From contig NZ_PDKG01000002.1 in the NCBI RefSeq assembly GCF_004116725.1, positions 372,001 to 436,000 of the forward strand: a DNA stretch of 64,000 nucleotides, written 5' to 3'. The DNA is from Arcobacter sp. CECT 8986 (lineage in GTDB: Bacteria; Campylobacterota; Campylobacteria; Campylobacterales; Arcobacteraceae). Position numbers and translations under genes: made by a program. This document shows, one piece after another, positions 52,944 to 61,731 of the stretch (position 1 is the first letter of the stretch; every line of letters begins with the position of its first letter). Under the pieces are notes generated by a model that did no database searches, was not told where the DNA came from, and was given only the letters and a program-made list of their open reading frames with translations.

Positions 52944-53506
52944 TAACTTGCCAAGTAGCAACACTTGATGATATACAAGAGGTATTATCACTACATAGTA
53001 AATATCAAATTGATACTATAAATGAAGAAGATAAAAAAGATGGATTTATTACAACTGCTTTTACAAAAGAGCAACTAACAAAGTTAATAACAGAAGAGAG
53101 TGGATTATTTATTGCTAAAAAAGATAAAAAAATTGTTGCATATGTTATGGCTGCATCTTGGCAGTTTTGGTCAATTTGGCCTATGTTTAAATATATGATT
53201 GAAGATTTGAATAATGTAAAATTTAATAATGAAGTTCTAAGTGTAGAAAACTCTTATCAATATGGGCCTGTTTGTGTAGATAAAGAAGTAAGAGGAACAG
53301 AAGTATTAAAAAAAATATTTAATTTTGCAAGAGAGCAGATGAATAAAAAATATCCTATATTAGTAACCTTTATAAACAAGATAAATACTAGGTCATTTGA
53401 AGCGCACACAAGAAAACTTGGACTTCAAGTAGTAAAAGAGTTTGAGTTTAATAATAATAGTTATTATGAATTATGCTATGATACTTCTAAACCAATAAGC
53501 TTTTGA
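52940..53506 (+). CDS. GNAT-family N-acetyltransferase
   Basis: 188 residues. LDDIQEVLSLHSKYQID at the N-terminus, GLFIAKKDKKIVAYVMAASW as the central beta strands, and YQYGPVCVDKEVRGTEVLKK, an acetyl-CoA loop of weak R/Q-x-x-G-x-G type (VRGTEV). C-terminal FINKINTRSFEAHTRKLGLQ is typical of GNATs. It shares the operon with the flavoprotein. Confidence 0.82.
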   Translation: MITCQVATLDDIQEVLSLHSKYQIDTINEEDKKDGFITTAFTKEQLTKLITEESGLFIAKKDKKIVAYVMAASWQFWSIWPMFKYMIEDLNNVKFNNEVLSVENSYQYGPVCVDKEVRGTEVLKKIFNFAREQMNKKYPILVTFINKINTRSFEAHTRKLGLQVVKEFEFNNNSYYELCYDTSKPISF

Positions 53507-53529
53507 AACTATAATTTATAGTTTCAAAA
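53501..53529. terminator. Hairpin after GNAT gene
   Basis: TTTTGAAACTAT (53501-53512) pairs with ATAGTTTCAAAA (53518-53529) across AATTT, a perfect 12-base stem starting inside the stop region; no strong T tract follows. Confidence 0.55.
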
Positions 53530-53660
53530 CAGGATACTTCCTTAAAAATATATTTAATTTATTTGTTGATTAAATATTTTTACTAACTTTATGCTATTAT
53601 CATCACTTATTTAATTTATTAAATAACAATACTTATACTTATAAATCTTTGGAGAATTAA

Positions 53661-55031
53661 ATGTTTAAATTTATCAGTGTTTTGGCTCTGTTTTTGACAA
53701 ACGTTGCATATGCAACTAATACAACAGAAGCCCCGCATTTGACTAATACATGGGTTGGAATAGCAACTCTTGTAATTTTTGTTATTGGGTATTTCGTCAT
53801 AGCAAATGAAGAAAAATATGATGTAGATAAGTCTTTACCAGCTCTTTTTGTTGGTATTGTTACATTTTTATTAATTGCCCTTTATTTTATTATGAATGGT
53901 TTAGATATTAAACTAGTGCATGAAGAAGCTGAAAGTGTTATTTTAGAAATTGCAGAGATTTTCTTCTTCTTATTTGTTGCGATGACTTATATCGAATCAC
54001 TTATTCATATGGGAGTTTTCGACAGATTAAAATATAATCTTGTATCAAAAGGGTACAGTTATAGAAAGTTATTTTGGCTTACTGGATTTTTATCATTTTT
54101 TATTTCGCCAATCGCAGATAACTTAACAACTGCACTTATTTTATCAACAGTTTTAATTACAATAGAAAAAGAGAAAACAGAATTCTTAGTTCCTGGTGCT
54201 ATTAATATTGTTGTTGCAGCAAATGCAGGTGGTGCATGGTCTCCTTTTGGTGATATTACTACTTTAATGGTATGGACTTCAGGTAAGGGACAATTTATGG
54301 ATTTCTTATATTTATTCCCTGCATCTGTATTAGGATACTTAGTTACTGCCTTTTTATTATCACTTATTGTTCCAAAAACAAAACCAGCTTTTGATGCAAA
54401 TGTTGAAGCACCAAAGATGAAAGATGGAGCAAAAACAATAATCTTCTTAGGTGTTGTTACAATTGTTATGGCAGTTATTTCTCATCAATTCTTAGATTTC
54501 CCTGCAATGTGGGGTATGATGTTTGGTTTAGTTTTATTAAAATTCTTCTCTTTCAAACTAAGAAAAAAATATGGAAGCGAACACTTTAATATTTTTTATT
54601 CTATGTCAAAAATTGAGAATAATACATTGATGTTTTTCTTTGGTATTTTAGCAGCAGTTGGAGCACTATACTTTGTAGGTTGGTTAACTCTTGCATCTGT
54701 TGTATATCATCCAAATCATCTTGGGCCAACATTATCAAATATTGCCGTTGGTTTCTTATCTGCAATTGTAGATAACGTACCTGTTATGTCTGCAATCTTA
54801 AAAGCAAACCCAGATATGGATATTTCAAATTGGTTATTAGTAACATTAACAGCTGGTATTGGAGGTTCTTTAATCTCATTTGGTAGTGCTGCTGGTGTTG
54901 GTGTAATGGGTAAATTAAAAGGTATTTATACTTTTAGTAGTCATATGAAATATGCATGGACTATTTTAGTTGGATACTTTGTATCTATTACAATTTGGTA
55001 TTTTCAATTTGAAATGCTAAAACTTTACTAA
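53661..55031 (+). CDS. nhaD: Na+/H+ antiporter, NhaD family
   Basis: 456 residues with a signal-like N-terminus (FISVLALFLTNVAYA) and about 12 membrane helices. SPIADNLTTALILSTV and AANAGGAWSPFGDITTLMVW in the first half, with AIVDNVPVMSAIL and SFGSAAGVGVMG in the second, are the NhaD motifs. It expels sodium in exchange for protons. A ribosome site (GGAGAA) precedes the ATG; a long AT-rich leader separates it from the GNAT gene. Confidence 0.94.
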   Translation: MFKFISVLALFLTNVAYATNTTEAPHLTNTWVGIATLVIFVIGYFVIANEEKYDVDKSLPALFVGIVTFLLIALYFIMNGLDIKLVHEEAESVILEIAEIFFFLFVAMTYIESLIHMGVFDRLKYNLVSKGYSYRKLFWLTGFLSFFISPIADNLTTALILSTVLITIEKEKTEFLVPGAINIVVAANAGGAWSPFGDITTLMVWTSGKGQFMDFLYLFPASVLGYLVTAFLLSLIVPKTKPAFDANVEAPKMKDGAKTIIFLGVVTIVMAVISHQFLDFPAMWGMMFGLVLLKFFSFKLRKKYGSEHFNIFYSMSKIENNTLMFFFGILAAVGALYFVGWLTLASVVYHPNHLGPTLSNIAVGFLSAIVDNVPVMSAILKANPDMDISNWLLVTLTAGIGGSLISFGSAAGVGVMGKLKGIYTFSSHMKYAWTILVGYFVSITIWYFQFEMLKLY

Positions 55032-55042
55032 TCTTATATATT

Positions 55043-55064
55043 CTAGTTACCTTTGAGTAACTAG
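55043..55064. terminator. Hairpin between nhaD and hxlR
   Basis: CTAGTTAC (55043-55050), CTTTGA, GTAACTAG (55057-55064), followed by a second small repeat AGAGTATAAACTCT, between the convergent genes. Confidence 0.5.
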
Positions 55065-55077
55065 AGTATAAACTCTA

Positions 55078-55419
55078 TTACTTTTTACTCTCATTTATTT
55101 TCATAGCGTAGTTTTCACCCCATTTAGCCATTACTTCAAAAATTTCAATTAATCCTTCACCATATGAACTTAGTGAGTATAAAACTTTTGGAGGAACTTC
55201 TGGATAAACTTCTCTTTTTATTAAAAGTGCTTCTTCTAAAGCTTTTAATTTCCTACTAATTGTTCTTTGCGAAGTATCTGGTATTTTTTGTGCAAGTTCG
55301 TTTAAACGTAATGGAGCTTGAGATAGATTCCATAAAATTAAAAATTTCCATTTGTCATCTACTAAATCCATTGGAATCTTACTTCCACATTCATAATTTT
55401 TTCCATTTAGATTTATCAT
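55078..55419 (-). CDS. HxlR-family winged-helix regulator
   Basis: 113 residues from the ATG at 55419, six bases from ribosome site AAAGG; upstream ATGs are too close to it or unlinked. CGSKIPMDLVDDKWKFLILW with LSQAPLRLNELAQKIPDTSQ and RTISRKLKALEEALLIKREV is the full HxlR signature, including the redox-sensitive N-terminal Cys. It is divergent from an NAD(P)H oxidoreductase gene and likely controls it through the palindromes between them. Confidence 0.92.
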   Translation of the reverse strand: MINLNGKNYECGSKIPMDLVDDKWKFLILWNLSQAPLRLNELAQKIPDTSQRTISRKLKALEEALLIKREVYPEVPPKVLYSLSSYGEGLIEIFEVMAKWGENYAMKINESKK

Positions 55420-55467
55420 AATCATCCTTTGTTTTAAGTATATCAAAGATGTATTAAAAAGTCAATT

Positions 55468-55502
55468 TAGACAAAAAAGTCTATACTTGACAAATTTGTC
55501 AA
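55468..55502. promoter_or_regulatory. HxlR-type operators in the hxlR/oxidoreductase gap
   Basis: TTGACAAATTTGTCAA (55487-55502) is a perfect 16-base palindrome, preceded by TAGAC-AAAAAA-GTCTA (55468-55483). Both lie about 40-75 bases before the divergent oxidoreductase ATG. Confidence 0.6.
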
Positions 55503-55542
55503 AAATGGTTATACTTTCAAAAAAAAATATAAAGGCATTATT

Positions 55543-56070
55543 ATGAAAAAAGTATTAGTAAATTTAATACACCCAAATATTGAAGAGTCAAGAGTAAATA
55601 AAAAACTTTTAGAAGAAGTTAGTAAATTAGGAAATGTAACAGTTAATAATTTATATAAAAACTATCCTGATTTTAACATTGATGTTGAAAGAGAACAAAA
55701 ACTTTTAGTTGAACATGATATTATTGTTTTACAATTCCCTGTTTATTGGTTCAGTTCACCAGCACTATTAAAAGAGTGGTCTGATAAAGTACTTGGATAT
55801 GGTTTTGCATATGGACCAGCATATAACCTTGAAGGTAAAGATTTACTTGTTGCAGTTAGTACAGGTAGTGCAGCTGTTGAATACTCAGCTCAAGGACACA
55901 ACAAACATGAAATTTCTGAATATTTAAGACCATATGAAGGTACTGCAAGATATACACATATGAATTATCCAAAAGAGTTTGTATCTTATGCATCATTTGT
56001 TATTAGTGATGAAGAACTTGCAAAAAATGCAGTTGATTATAAAGAGTATGTTGAAAAATTATCTAAATAA
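55543..56070 (+). CDS. NAD(P)H-dependent flavodoxin-fold oxidoreductase (KefF/MdaB-like)
   Basis: 175 residues. VLVNLIHPNIEESRVNKKLL for the phosphate loop, DIIVLQFPVYWFSSPALLKE and KVLGYGFAYGPAYNLEGKDL, LLVAVSTGSA: the quinone-reductase (NQO/KefF) family pattern, an FMN-binding flavodoxin-like fold. It makes two-electron reductions of quinones. Its divergent HxlR partner suggests induction by electrophiles or oxidants. Confidence 0.92.
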   Translation: MKKVLVNLIHPNIEESRVNKKLLEEVSKLGNVTVNNLYKNYPDFNIDVEREQKLLVEHDIIVLQFPVYWFSSPALLKEWSDKVLGYGFAYGPAYNLEGKDLLVAVSTGSAAVEYSAQGHNKHEISEYLRPYEGTARYTHMNYPKEFVSYASFVISDEELAKNAVDYKEYVEKLSK

Positions 56071-56151
56071 TTAATGTTTGATTTTATTTGATAAAAGTAG
56101 CATAAATTTAGTTATGTTATAATACGGCTTAAATAAAATTAAAGGAATTTG

Positions 56152-56499
56152 ATGGAACAACTACCAAATTGTCCAAAATGTAATAGTGAATATACTTATG
56201 AAGATGGTTCATTACTAATTTGTCCAGAGTGTGCACACGAATGGTCTAAAGATGCTGTTGAAGAAGTTGAAGAAGATACATTAATCGTAAAAGATGCAAA
56301 CGGAACAGTTTTATCTGATGGAGATGATGTAACAGTAGTAAAAGACCTAAAAGTAAAAGGTAGCTCTTCTGGAATAAAAGTAGGTACTAAAATCAAAGGT
56401 ATTAGACTTGTAGAAGGCAATGACGGTCACAATATTGACTGTAAAGTACCTGGAGTTGGAGCAATCAAACTTAAACAAGAATTCGTTAAAAAATCATAA
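56152..56499 (+). CDS. yjdM: YjdM/PhnA-type zinc ribbon protein
   Basis: 115 residues. Zinc ribbon [20 protein letters not shown] (four Cys in CxxC pairs, the second pair CPEC), then the PhnA barrel [20 protein letters not shown] with [16 protein letters not shown] and [16 protein letters not shown]. The family was named for phosphonate metabolism but its job is unclear. The ATG at 56152 has ribosome site AAAGGAA; no phosphonate genes are nearby. Confidence 0.92.
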   Translation: MEQLPNCPKCNSEYTYEDGSLLICPECAHEWSKDAVEEVEEDTLIVKDANGTVLSDGDDVTVVKDLKVKGSSSGIKVGTKIKGIRLVEGNDGHNIDCKVPGVGAIKLKQEFVKKS

Positions 56500-56511
56500 A
56501 TTTATAAACAG

Positions 56512-56531
56512 CAGAGAGTTTTAACTCTCTG
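56512..56531. terminator. Bidirectional terminator
   Basis: CAGAGAGTT (56512-56520), TT, AACTCTCTG (56523-56531), between convergent yjdM and ribB, overlapping the ribB stop. Confidence 0.6.
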
Positions 56532-57156
56532 TTGCTCTTCTATAATCTATAATATCTTCCACACTAAGAATTGGCATATCAAATTTTTTCGCAATATTTC
56601 TTATATCTTCACCTTTTGCCATAGTTCCATCTGCGTTTGTAAGTTCACATAAAACTGCAACTGGTTCTAAGTTTGAAAGTTTCATTAAATCTATACTTGC
56701 TTCTGTGTGACCTTGTCTTTCAAAAACACCATTATCTCTTGCTCTTAATGGAAAAACATGACCTGGAGATACAATATGATTTATACCATCTTTTTTTATT
56801 GCTGATTTTATTGTTGTTACTCTATCTTTTGCACTAACACCTGTTGTAACATTCTCTTTTGATTCAATTGTTACTGTAAATGGAGTTTGATATTTTGAGT
56901 GATTCGCTTCTACCATCATAGGAAGTTGAAGCTCTTTTACTTTTTGCGAAGTTAAACATAAACAAACAATACCACTACATTCTCTAATTAAAATAGCCAT
57001 TTGTTTTTCTGTTATAGTATTTGCATAGAAAATTATATCTGCTTCATCTTCTCTATTTTTATCATCAGTAACGATAACACCATTTCCATTTTGAAGTGCT
57101 TTTATTGCAGCTTGAACATTTTGTTTATAATTTGAATTTGAAATTTTTTGATTCAT
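56521..57156 (-). CDS. ribB: 3,4-dihydroxy-2-butanone-4-phosphate synthase
   Basis: 211 residues. NGNGVIVTDDKNREDEADII with the acidic metal loop, RECSGIVCLCLT, FTVTIESKENVTTGVSAKDR and SPGHVFPLRARDNGVFERQG with HTEASIDL match the RibB domain. It makes the four-carbon unit of riboflavin from ribulose 5-phosphate. No GTP cyclohydrolase II domain is fused. A canonical FMN riboswitch lies in its 5' leader, so expression falls when FMN is plentiful. Confidence 0.96.
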   Translation of the reverse strand: MNQKISNSNYKQNVQAAIKALQNGNGVIVTDDKNREDEADIIFYANTITEKQMAILIRECSGIVCLCLTSQKVKELQLPMMVEANHSKYQTPFTVTIESKENVTTGVSAKDRVTTIKSAIKKDGINHIVSPGHVFPLRARDNGVFERQGHTEASIDLMKLSNLEPVAVLCELTNADGTMAKGEDIRNIAKKFDMPILSVEDIIDYRRATES

Positions 57157-57270
57157 TAGTTAATTCCTCTTTTTTGAATTAAACTTATTGAATCAGGGCT
57201 CAATATAGTAAGTCATACAAACTAAGTGTATTATTTATCTTAAAATAACAGTAGTAAAACTTTTATATTC

Positions 57271-57400
57271 TCTTTCATCCAGACTTTAACTGTTGGTTTT
57301 GGATTTGCACCAAATCTGCTTGACCTTTACAAATGTAAAGCGCTCGTGGACTTCTATAATTTTATAGTTACCACCAGTAAGGAATTTCACCTTGCCCTGA
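57271..57400 (-). promoter_or_regulatory. FMN riboswitch (RFN element) of ribB
   Basis: Read on the minus strand: AGGGCAAGGTGAAATTCCTT, then ACTGGTGGTAACTA, an expanded stem-loop, AGTCCACGAGCGC, GCAGATTTGGTGCAAATCCA and AACCAACAGTTAAAGTCTGG, the full ordered set of RFN conserved segments. It ends about 115 bases before the ribB ATG; the plausible -10 lies near 57417-57422. The rest of the 57157-57575 gap holds no visible gene. Confidence 0.96.
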
Positions 57401-57575
57401 GAAATAAATTTGTATAATTTTACCCAAATCTAGCTTATTTGAATGTTATAAAAAACTATTAGGTTAGTTGACTTTTCATATTTGATTTTTGCAATTTTTT
57501 GATTGAATATAGTATATATAAAAATAGATTTATTTGATAATATTCTTTCCAAATAAATTATAAAGGTTAAATAAA

Positions 57576-58754
57576 TTGATTAGTAAAAAACAAATTTTTG
57601 TAATGTCTGCAACTGCAGGTATTAGTGTGGCAAATATATATTATAATCAACCTATATTAAGTAATATTTCAAATGATTTAAATATAAGTCATTTGGCAGT
57701 TGGAAACTTACCTACATTTTCTCAAGTTGGTTATGGATTAGGGCTATTTTTTGTAACTGCACTTGGTGATAAAATAGATAGAAAAAAATTGATTATAATA
57801 TTACATATTCTTCTTTGTTTGTCTTTGTTAGGGCTTTCATTTATTAATAATATTTTTGGTTTGTATGTATTAAGTCTATTAACTGGTCTATTTTCTGTAT
57901 CATCTCAAGTTGTAATTCCAATGGCAGCTTCGATGAGTGGAAAAGAAAAAGGCAAAGTTGTAGGAACAATTTTTAGTGGATTATTAGGAGGAATACTATT
58001 ATCAAGAACATTAAGTGGATATATAACACAGTGGTTTGATAATTGGCATATGATATTTGCATTATCTGCTTTTTTTGTATTTATTGTATTACTATTTATT
58101 TCAAAAACTTTGCCAAGTATGCAAGCACATTTTTCTGATAGCTATTTTTCATTATTAAAATCTTCGGTTTTTCAACTTAAAAGATTCTCTTTACTTAGAA
58201 GAAATACACTTTTAATTGCTATATCGTTTGGATTATTTTGCTCTTTTTGGACGACTTTGACTTTTAAATTGAGTCAAGCACCTTTTTATTATGATAGTGA
58301 TGAGATAGGATTATTTGGTATTTTAGCAGTTGCAAGTGCAATGCTTGCTCCATATATAGGCAAAATCTCAGATAAAATAGATGCAAATGCAATAAAATTA
58401 ATCTCTGTTGTTATGATTATGGTTTCTGTATTTTTGATAAGATTTTTTGATACAAGTTTATACGCTTTTATTATCGCAATATTACTTTTAGATGTTGGAT
58501 TTCAATCAATACAAATTAATAATATTTCCCAAATTTATACACTAGATGAAAAAGCACATAGTAGAATAAATACAGCATATATGTCTTGTATGTTTCTTGG
58601 AGGTTCAATTGGAACTTTTATTGGTGTGTTGTGTTGGGAAAAAGGAGGTTGGAATTTTGTGACTTTACAATTTTTATTACTCTCTTTTATCTGCTTAGTT
58701 ATAGTTGTTTATAGTTTAATAAATAAAAATAGAGTTCAAACTATGATTAAATGA
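57576..58754 (+). CDS. MFS transporter
   Basis: 392 residues, 12 membrane helices. Between helices 2 and 3, ALGDKIDRKKLIII is the MFS motif A (GDKxDRKK). ATAGISVANIYYNQPILSNI near the start is typical of the YfhI/YcaD-like and sugar-efflux group. The substrate is unknown. The start is TTG with ribosome site AAAGG; monocistronic, followed by a 100-base gap. Confidence 0.92.
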   Translation: MISKKQIFVMSATAGISVANIYYNQPILSNISNDLNISHLAVGNLPTFSQVGYGLGLFFVTALGDKIDRKKLIIILHILLCLSLLGLSFINNIFGLYVLSLLTGLFSVSSQVVIPMAASMSGKEKGKVVGTIFSGLLGGILLSRTLSGYITQWFDNWHMIFALSAFFVFIVLLFISKTLPSMQAHFSDSYFSLLKSSVFQLKRFSLLRRNTLLIAISFGLFCSFWTTLTFKLSQAPFYYDSDEIGLFGILAVASAMLAPYIGKISDKIDANAIKLISVVMIMVSVFLIRFFDTSLYAFIIAILLLDVGFQSIQINNISQIYTLDEKAHSRINTAYMSCMFLGGSIGTFIGVLCWEKGGWNFVTLQFLLLSFICLVIVVYSLINKNRVQTMIK

Positions 58755-58853
58755 TAAAATTTAAACACAATTTCTTTATAATAAGAAAGAGATAATAAAG
58801 AAAGATTTTTCATCTTTTTTGTCTTATTAATATATTAAAAGGATATAAATATT

Positions 58854-59147
58854 ATGTTTATTATAGATTTGGAATATATAGAACCACTTGATATTGTTGA
58901 TAATTATTTACCATTACATATAAAATATTTAGAGGAACAATATTCAAAAAATAATTTTGTTGCATCAGGGAAAAAAGTTCCAAGAAATGGAGGAATTATT
59001 CTTTCTTCACTTTCTTCAAGAGAAAAATTAGATGAAATAATAGCTCAAGACCCATTTTATAAAGAAAAAATTGCAAAATATGAAGTTATAGAGTTTAGAG
59101 CAAGTATGACAGCACCTGAATTTGAATCTTTAAAACCTAAAATTTAG
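58854..59147 (+). CDS. YciI-family protein
   Basis: 97 residues, with the YciI pattern: a His in LPLHIKYLEEQYSKN, SGKKVPRNGGIIL, and FYKEKIAKYEVIEF at the C-terminus. YciI folds like a ferredoxin-type dimer, and some members have dehydrochlorinase activity. The ribosome site AAAGGA precedes the ATG. Stands alone before a terminator shared with aldA. Confidence 0.9.
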   Translation: MFIIDLEYIEPLDIVDNYLPLHIKYLEEQYSKNNFVASGKKVPRNGGIILSSLSSREKLDEIIAQDPFYKEKIAKYEVIEFRASMTAPEFESLKPKI

Positions 59148-59169
59148 AGTTAGCATTAAAGCTAACTCT
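59146..59169. terminator. Bidirectional terminator
   Basis: AGAGTTAGC (59146-59154), ATTAAA, GCTAACTCT (59161-59169), followed by TTATT, between convergent yciI-like and aldA genes. Confidence 0.78.
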
Positions 59170-60624
59170 TTATTGTTGTTTATTTGTGTCATATTGTAAA
59201 TATACAACTTTTGTTTGTAAAAACTCTTCAAGTCCATGTTTCCCATCAGCTCCACCAATTCCAGATTTTCTCCATCCAGCATGGAAACCTTGCATAGCTT
59301 CGAAGTTTTCTCTATTTATATAAGTTTCTCCAAATTTAATCTCTTTGCACGCTCTCATTGCTAAATCTATATTTTGTGTATAAATTGAAGATGTAAGACC
59401 AAATTCACTATCATTTGCCATTTGTACTGCTTCATCAAAAGTTTCAAAAGTAACTATTGGAAGAACTGGTCCAAATATTTCCTCTTTTATTATATTCATA
59501 TCTTGAGTTACATTTGTTATAACAGTTGGTGCATAGAAAAATCCATCATCTCTTTTTGGAATTTCTCCTCCAAGTGCTATTGTTGCTCCTTGTTCTTTTG
59601 CTTTGTCTACAAGTGATTGAACATGATTTACAGCAGCTTGATTTATAAGAGGTCCCATATCTACTTCTTCTTTTAATGGGTCACCATAAGTTGTAGCTTT
59701 CATCGCTTCTATCATTTTTTCTGTAAACTCTTTTTCTATACTTTTATGTACATATACTCTTTCTGCACAATTACAAACTTGTCCATTATTTATAACTCTT
59801 GAGTTTTTAATAGCTTCAACCGCTAAATCAAGATTTGCATCAGCCATTACAATTGCAGGTGCTTTTCCACCTAATTCTAAAGATACTTTTGTCACATTTT
59901 TTGCAGCAGCTTCCATAATTTTTACACCAGTTGGAACACTACCTGTGAAACTTACTATTCCTACTTTTTCATGTGCTGCTAAAGTATTTCCAATTTCAGA
60001 ACCAGAACCACTTACTATATTGAAAACACCTTTTGGAAGTCCTACTTCATCTACAAGTTTTGCAAACTCAAAAGCATTGTTTGGTGTATCAGAACTTGGT
60101 TTTATTACAATAGTATTTCCTGTAACAAATGCAGGTGCTAATTTTCTTGCAATTAAAAAAAATGGAAAGTTCCAAGGCAAAATACCAGCTGCAACACCAA
60201 TTGGAAATTTAAATAAAAAGATATTTTCATTTGGTCTATCACTTTGAATAATTTCACCTTCGTATCTTCTTGCCCACTCAGCCATATAATCCATATAATC
60301 AGCTGTAAAGTTTACTTCTACTGTTGCAAGACCTAAAACTTTTCCTTGTTCTTCAGAAATTGTTTTTGCAAGCATATCTGCATTTTCTCTAATTTTTTGA
60401 GCAATCTTTTTAATATATTCAGCTCTTTGAATTGCAGGAAGTTTTTCCCATGAAGTTTGGGCTTCATTTGCTGCGTTTACAGCGCTATTTACATCTTCTT
60501 TTGTTCCTTTAGGAATATAAGAGATAACTTGTTTATTTGAAGGATTGATAACAGGTATAGTATCTGTTGAATCTTTAAATTCACCATTTATATAAAGTTG
60601 ATAAGTTTTTAGCTTATTTGACAT
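59170..60624 (-). CDS. aldA: Lactaldehyde/glycolaldehyde dehydrogenase (AldA-like)
   Basis: 484 residues, the usual ALDH length. NAD site GILPWNFPFFLIARKLAPA and FTGSVPTGVKIM, the catalytic Glu in VSLELGGKAPAIV, and the nucleophile Cys in NNGQVCNCAERVYV are present. The ending YINRENFEAMQGFHAGWRKS is characteristic of AldA, which oxidises lactaldehyde or glycolaldehyde. Ribosome site AAGGAG before the ATG. Confidence 0.9.
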   Translation of the reverse strand: MSNKLKTYQLYINGEFKDSTDTIPVINPSNKQVISYIPKGTKEDVNSAVNAANEAQTSWEKLPAIQRAEYIKKIAQKIRENADMLAKTISEEQGKVLGLATVEVNFTADYMDYMAEWARRYEGEIIQSDRPNENIFLFKFPIGVAAGILPWNFPFFLIARKLAPAFVTGNTIVIKPSSDTPNNAFEFAKLVDEVGLPKGVFNIVSGSGSEIGNTLAAHEKVGIVSFTGSVPTGVKIMEAAAKNVTKVSLELGGKAPAIVMADANLDLAVEAIKNSRVINNGQVCNCAERVYVHKSIEKEFTEKMIEAMKATTYGDPLKEEVDMGPLINQAAVNHVQSLVDKAKEQGATIALGGEIPKRDDGFFYAPTVITNVTQDMNIIKEEIFGPVLPIVTFETFDEAVQMANDSEFGLTSSIYTQNIDLAMRACKEIKFGETYINRENFEAMQGFHAGWRKSGIGGADGKHGLEEFLQTKVVYLQYDTNKQQ

Positions 60625-60711
60625 AGATTCTCCTTTTTTGTTTATAGAAACTATGGTACTCTTTAAATATTAATCAAGAGTAAATACATAAATTACTTAT
60701 AAAAATTTAGA

Positions 60712-61569
60712 TTATTCTTTTGTTTGTTTATAAAAAAACTCTTTTAAAGTCTTGTTTCCATATGTTGGAGCAATATTATCTTTTGAAAGTAGTGTTAAAA
60801 AAAACTCTATTGGTCCATATACTTTTGATGAAGTGAATATTCTAAAAAGTTTTATTATTAAACTTCTAATAAAATCTGGTAAATGTACAATTTTAATATC
60901 TTTATTCCATGCTTCTAAAGCAAGTCTTGCAATTTCATTTTGTGTAAATATTTCAGGACCACCTATGTTCTCTTCATCATTTATTATTGTTGTTAATTTA
61001 CTTACACAAAATCTTGCTAAATCCTCTCCATGAATAGGGTTTAGTTTATACTCTCCATGGGAAAATAGATAAACTTTCCCACTTCTTGCCATATTTAAAA
61101 AATCTTTCATATCAGAAAAGAAGCCATTTGGTCTTATAATACTATATTTTAAAGGTGATTTTTTTAACTCATCTACAAAATTTTCTTTTGCTTCAAATAT
61201 TTTTAGATTTCTAAAATTATTACCATCTATTGCAGAAATATATTGAAATTTTTTTACTTTTGATTTTATTGCTTCATCTAATAAATTTTTATTGCCTTGA
61301 TAATCTACATCCATATAAGTTAAACTATCTTTTTGTCTAGTAATTCCTATACTTGAAAATACATAATCAATATCATCTGCTATATTTTTTAGTGTATTTG
61401 GTTTTGTAACTTCTGCTATAAAAAACTCATCTACATTTTTAAAAAGCTCTTTTTGTTTTTCATTTCGTATTAAAACTCTTACAAAATAACCTTTATTTTT
61501 TAATTCTTTTACAATATATTGACCTAAATATCCCGTCGCACCGGCAACTAAAACCTTTTTATTCTTCAA
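60712..61569 (-). CDS. Atypical short-chain dehydrogenase (NmrA/YwnB-like)
   Basis: 285 residues. NAD(P) loop KVLVAGATGYLGQYIVKELK, then YVFSSIGITRQKD, FQYISAIDGNNFRN and SIIRPNGFFSDMKDFL, which place it among extended atypical SDRs with a weak active site. Substrate unknown. It is divergent from an AraC-type regulator across a short gap, so that regulator is a likely controller. Confidence 0.85.
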   Translation of the reverse strand: MKNKKVLVAGATGYLGQYIVKELKNKGYFVRVLIRNEKQKELFKNVDEFFIAEVTKPNTLKNIADDIDYVFSSIGITRQKDSLTYMDVDYQGNKNLLDEAIKSKVKKFQYISAIDGNNFRNLKIFEAKENFVDELKKSPLKYSIIRPNGFFSDMKDFLNMARSGKVYLFSHGEYKLNPIHGEDLARFCVSKLTTIINDEENIGGPEIFTQNEIARLALEAWNKDIKIVHLPDFIRSLIIKLFRIFTSSKVYGPIEFFLTLLSKDNIAPTYGNKTLKEFFYKQTKE

Positions 61570-61731
61570 GATATTTTCCTTTTATTGATTATTTATTTTG
61601 TTGTTTTTAGATATTATAATTTTTTTAATTGATATATTATAAAAGGATTTATTATTTTTAATCATATTGTTCCAAATGATTTTATAGAAACAAACTCTTC
61701 AAAACTTACTAAAATAGATAATCTTTTTTGT

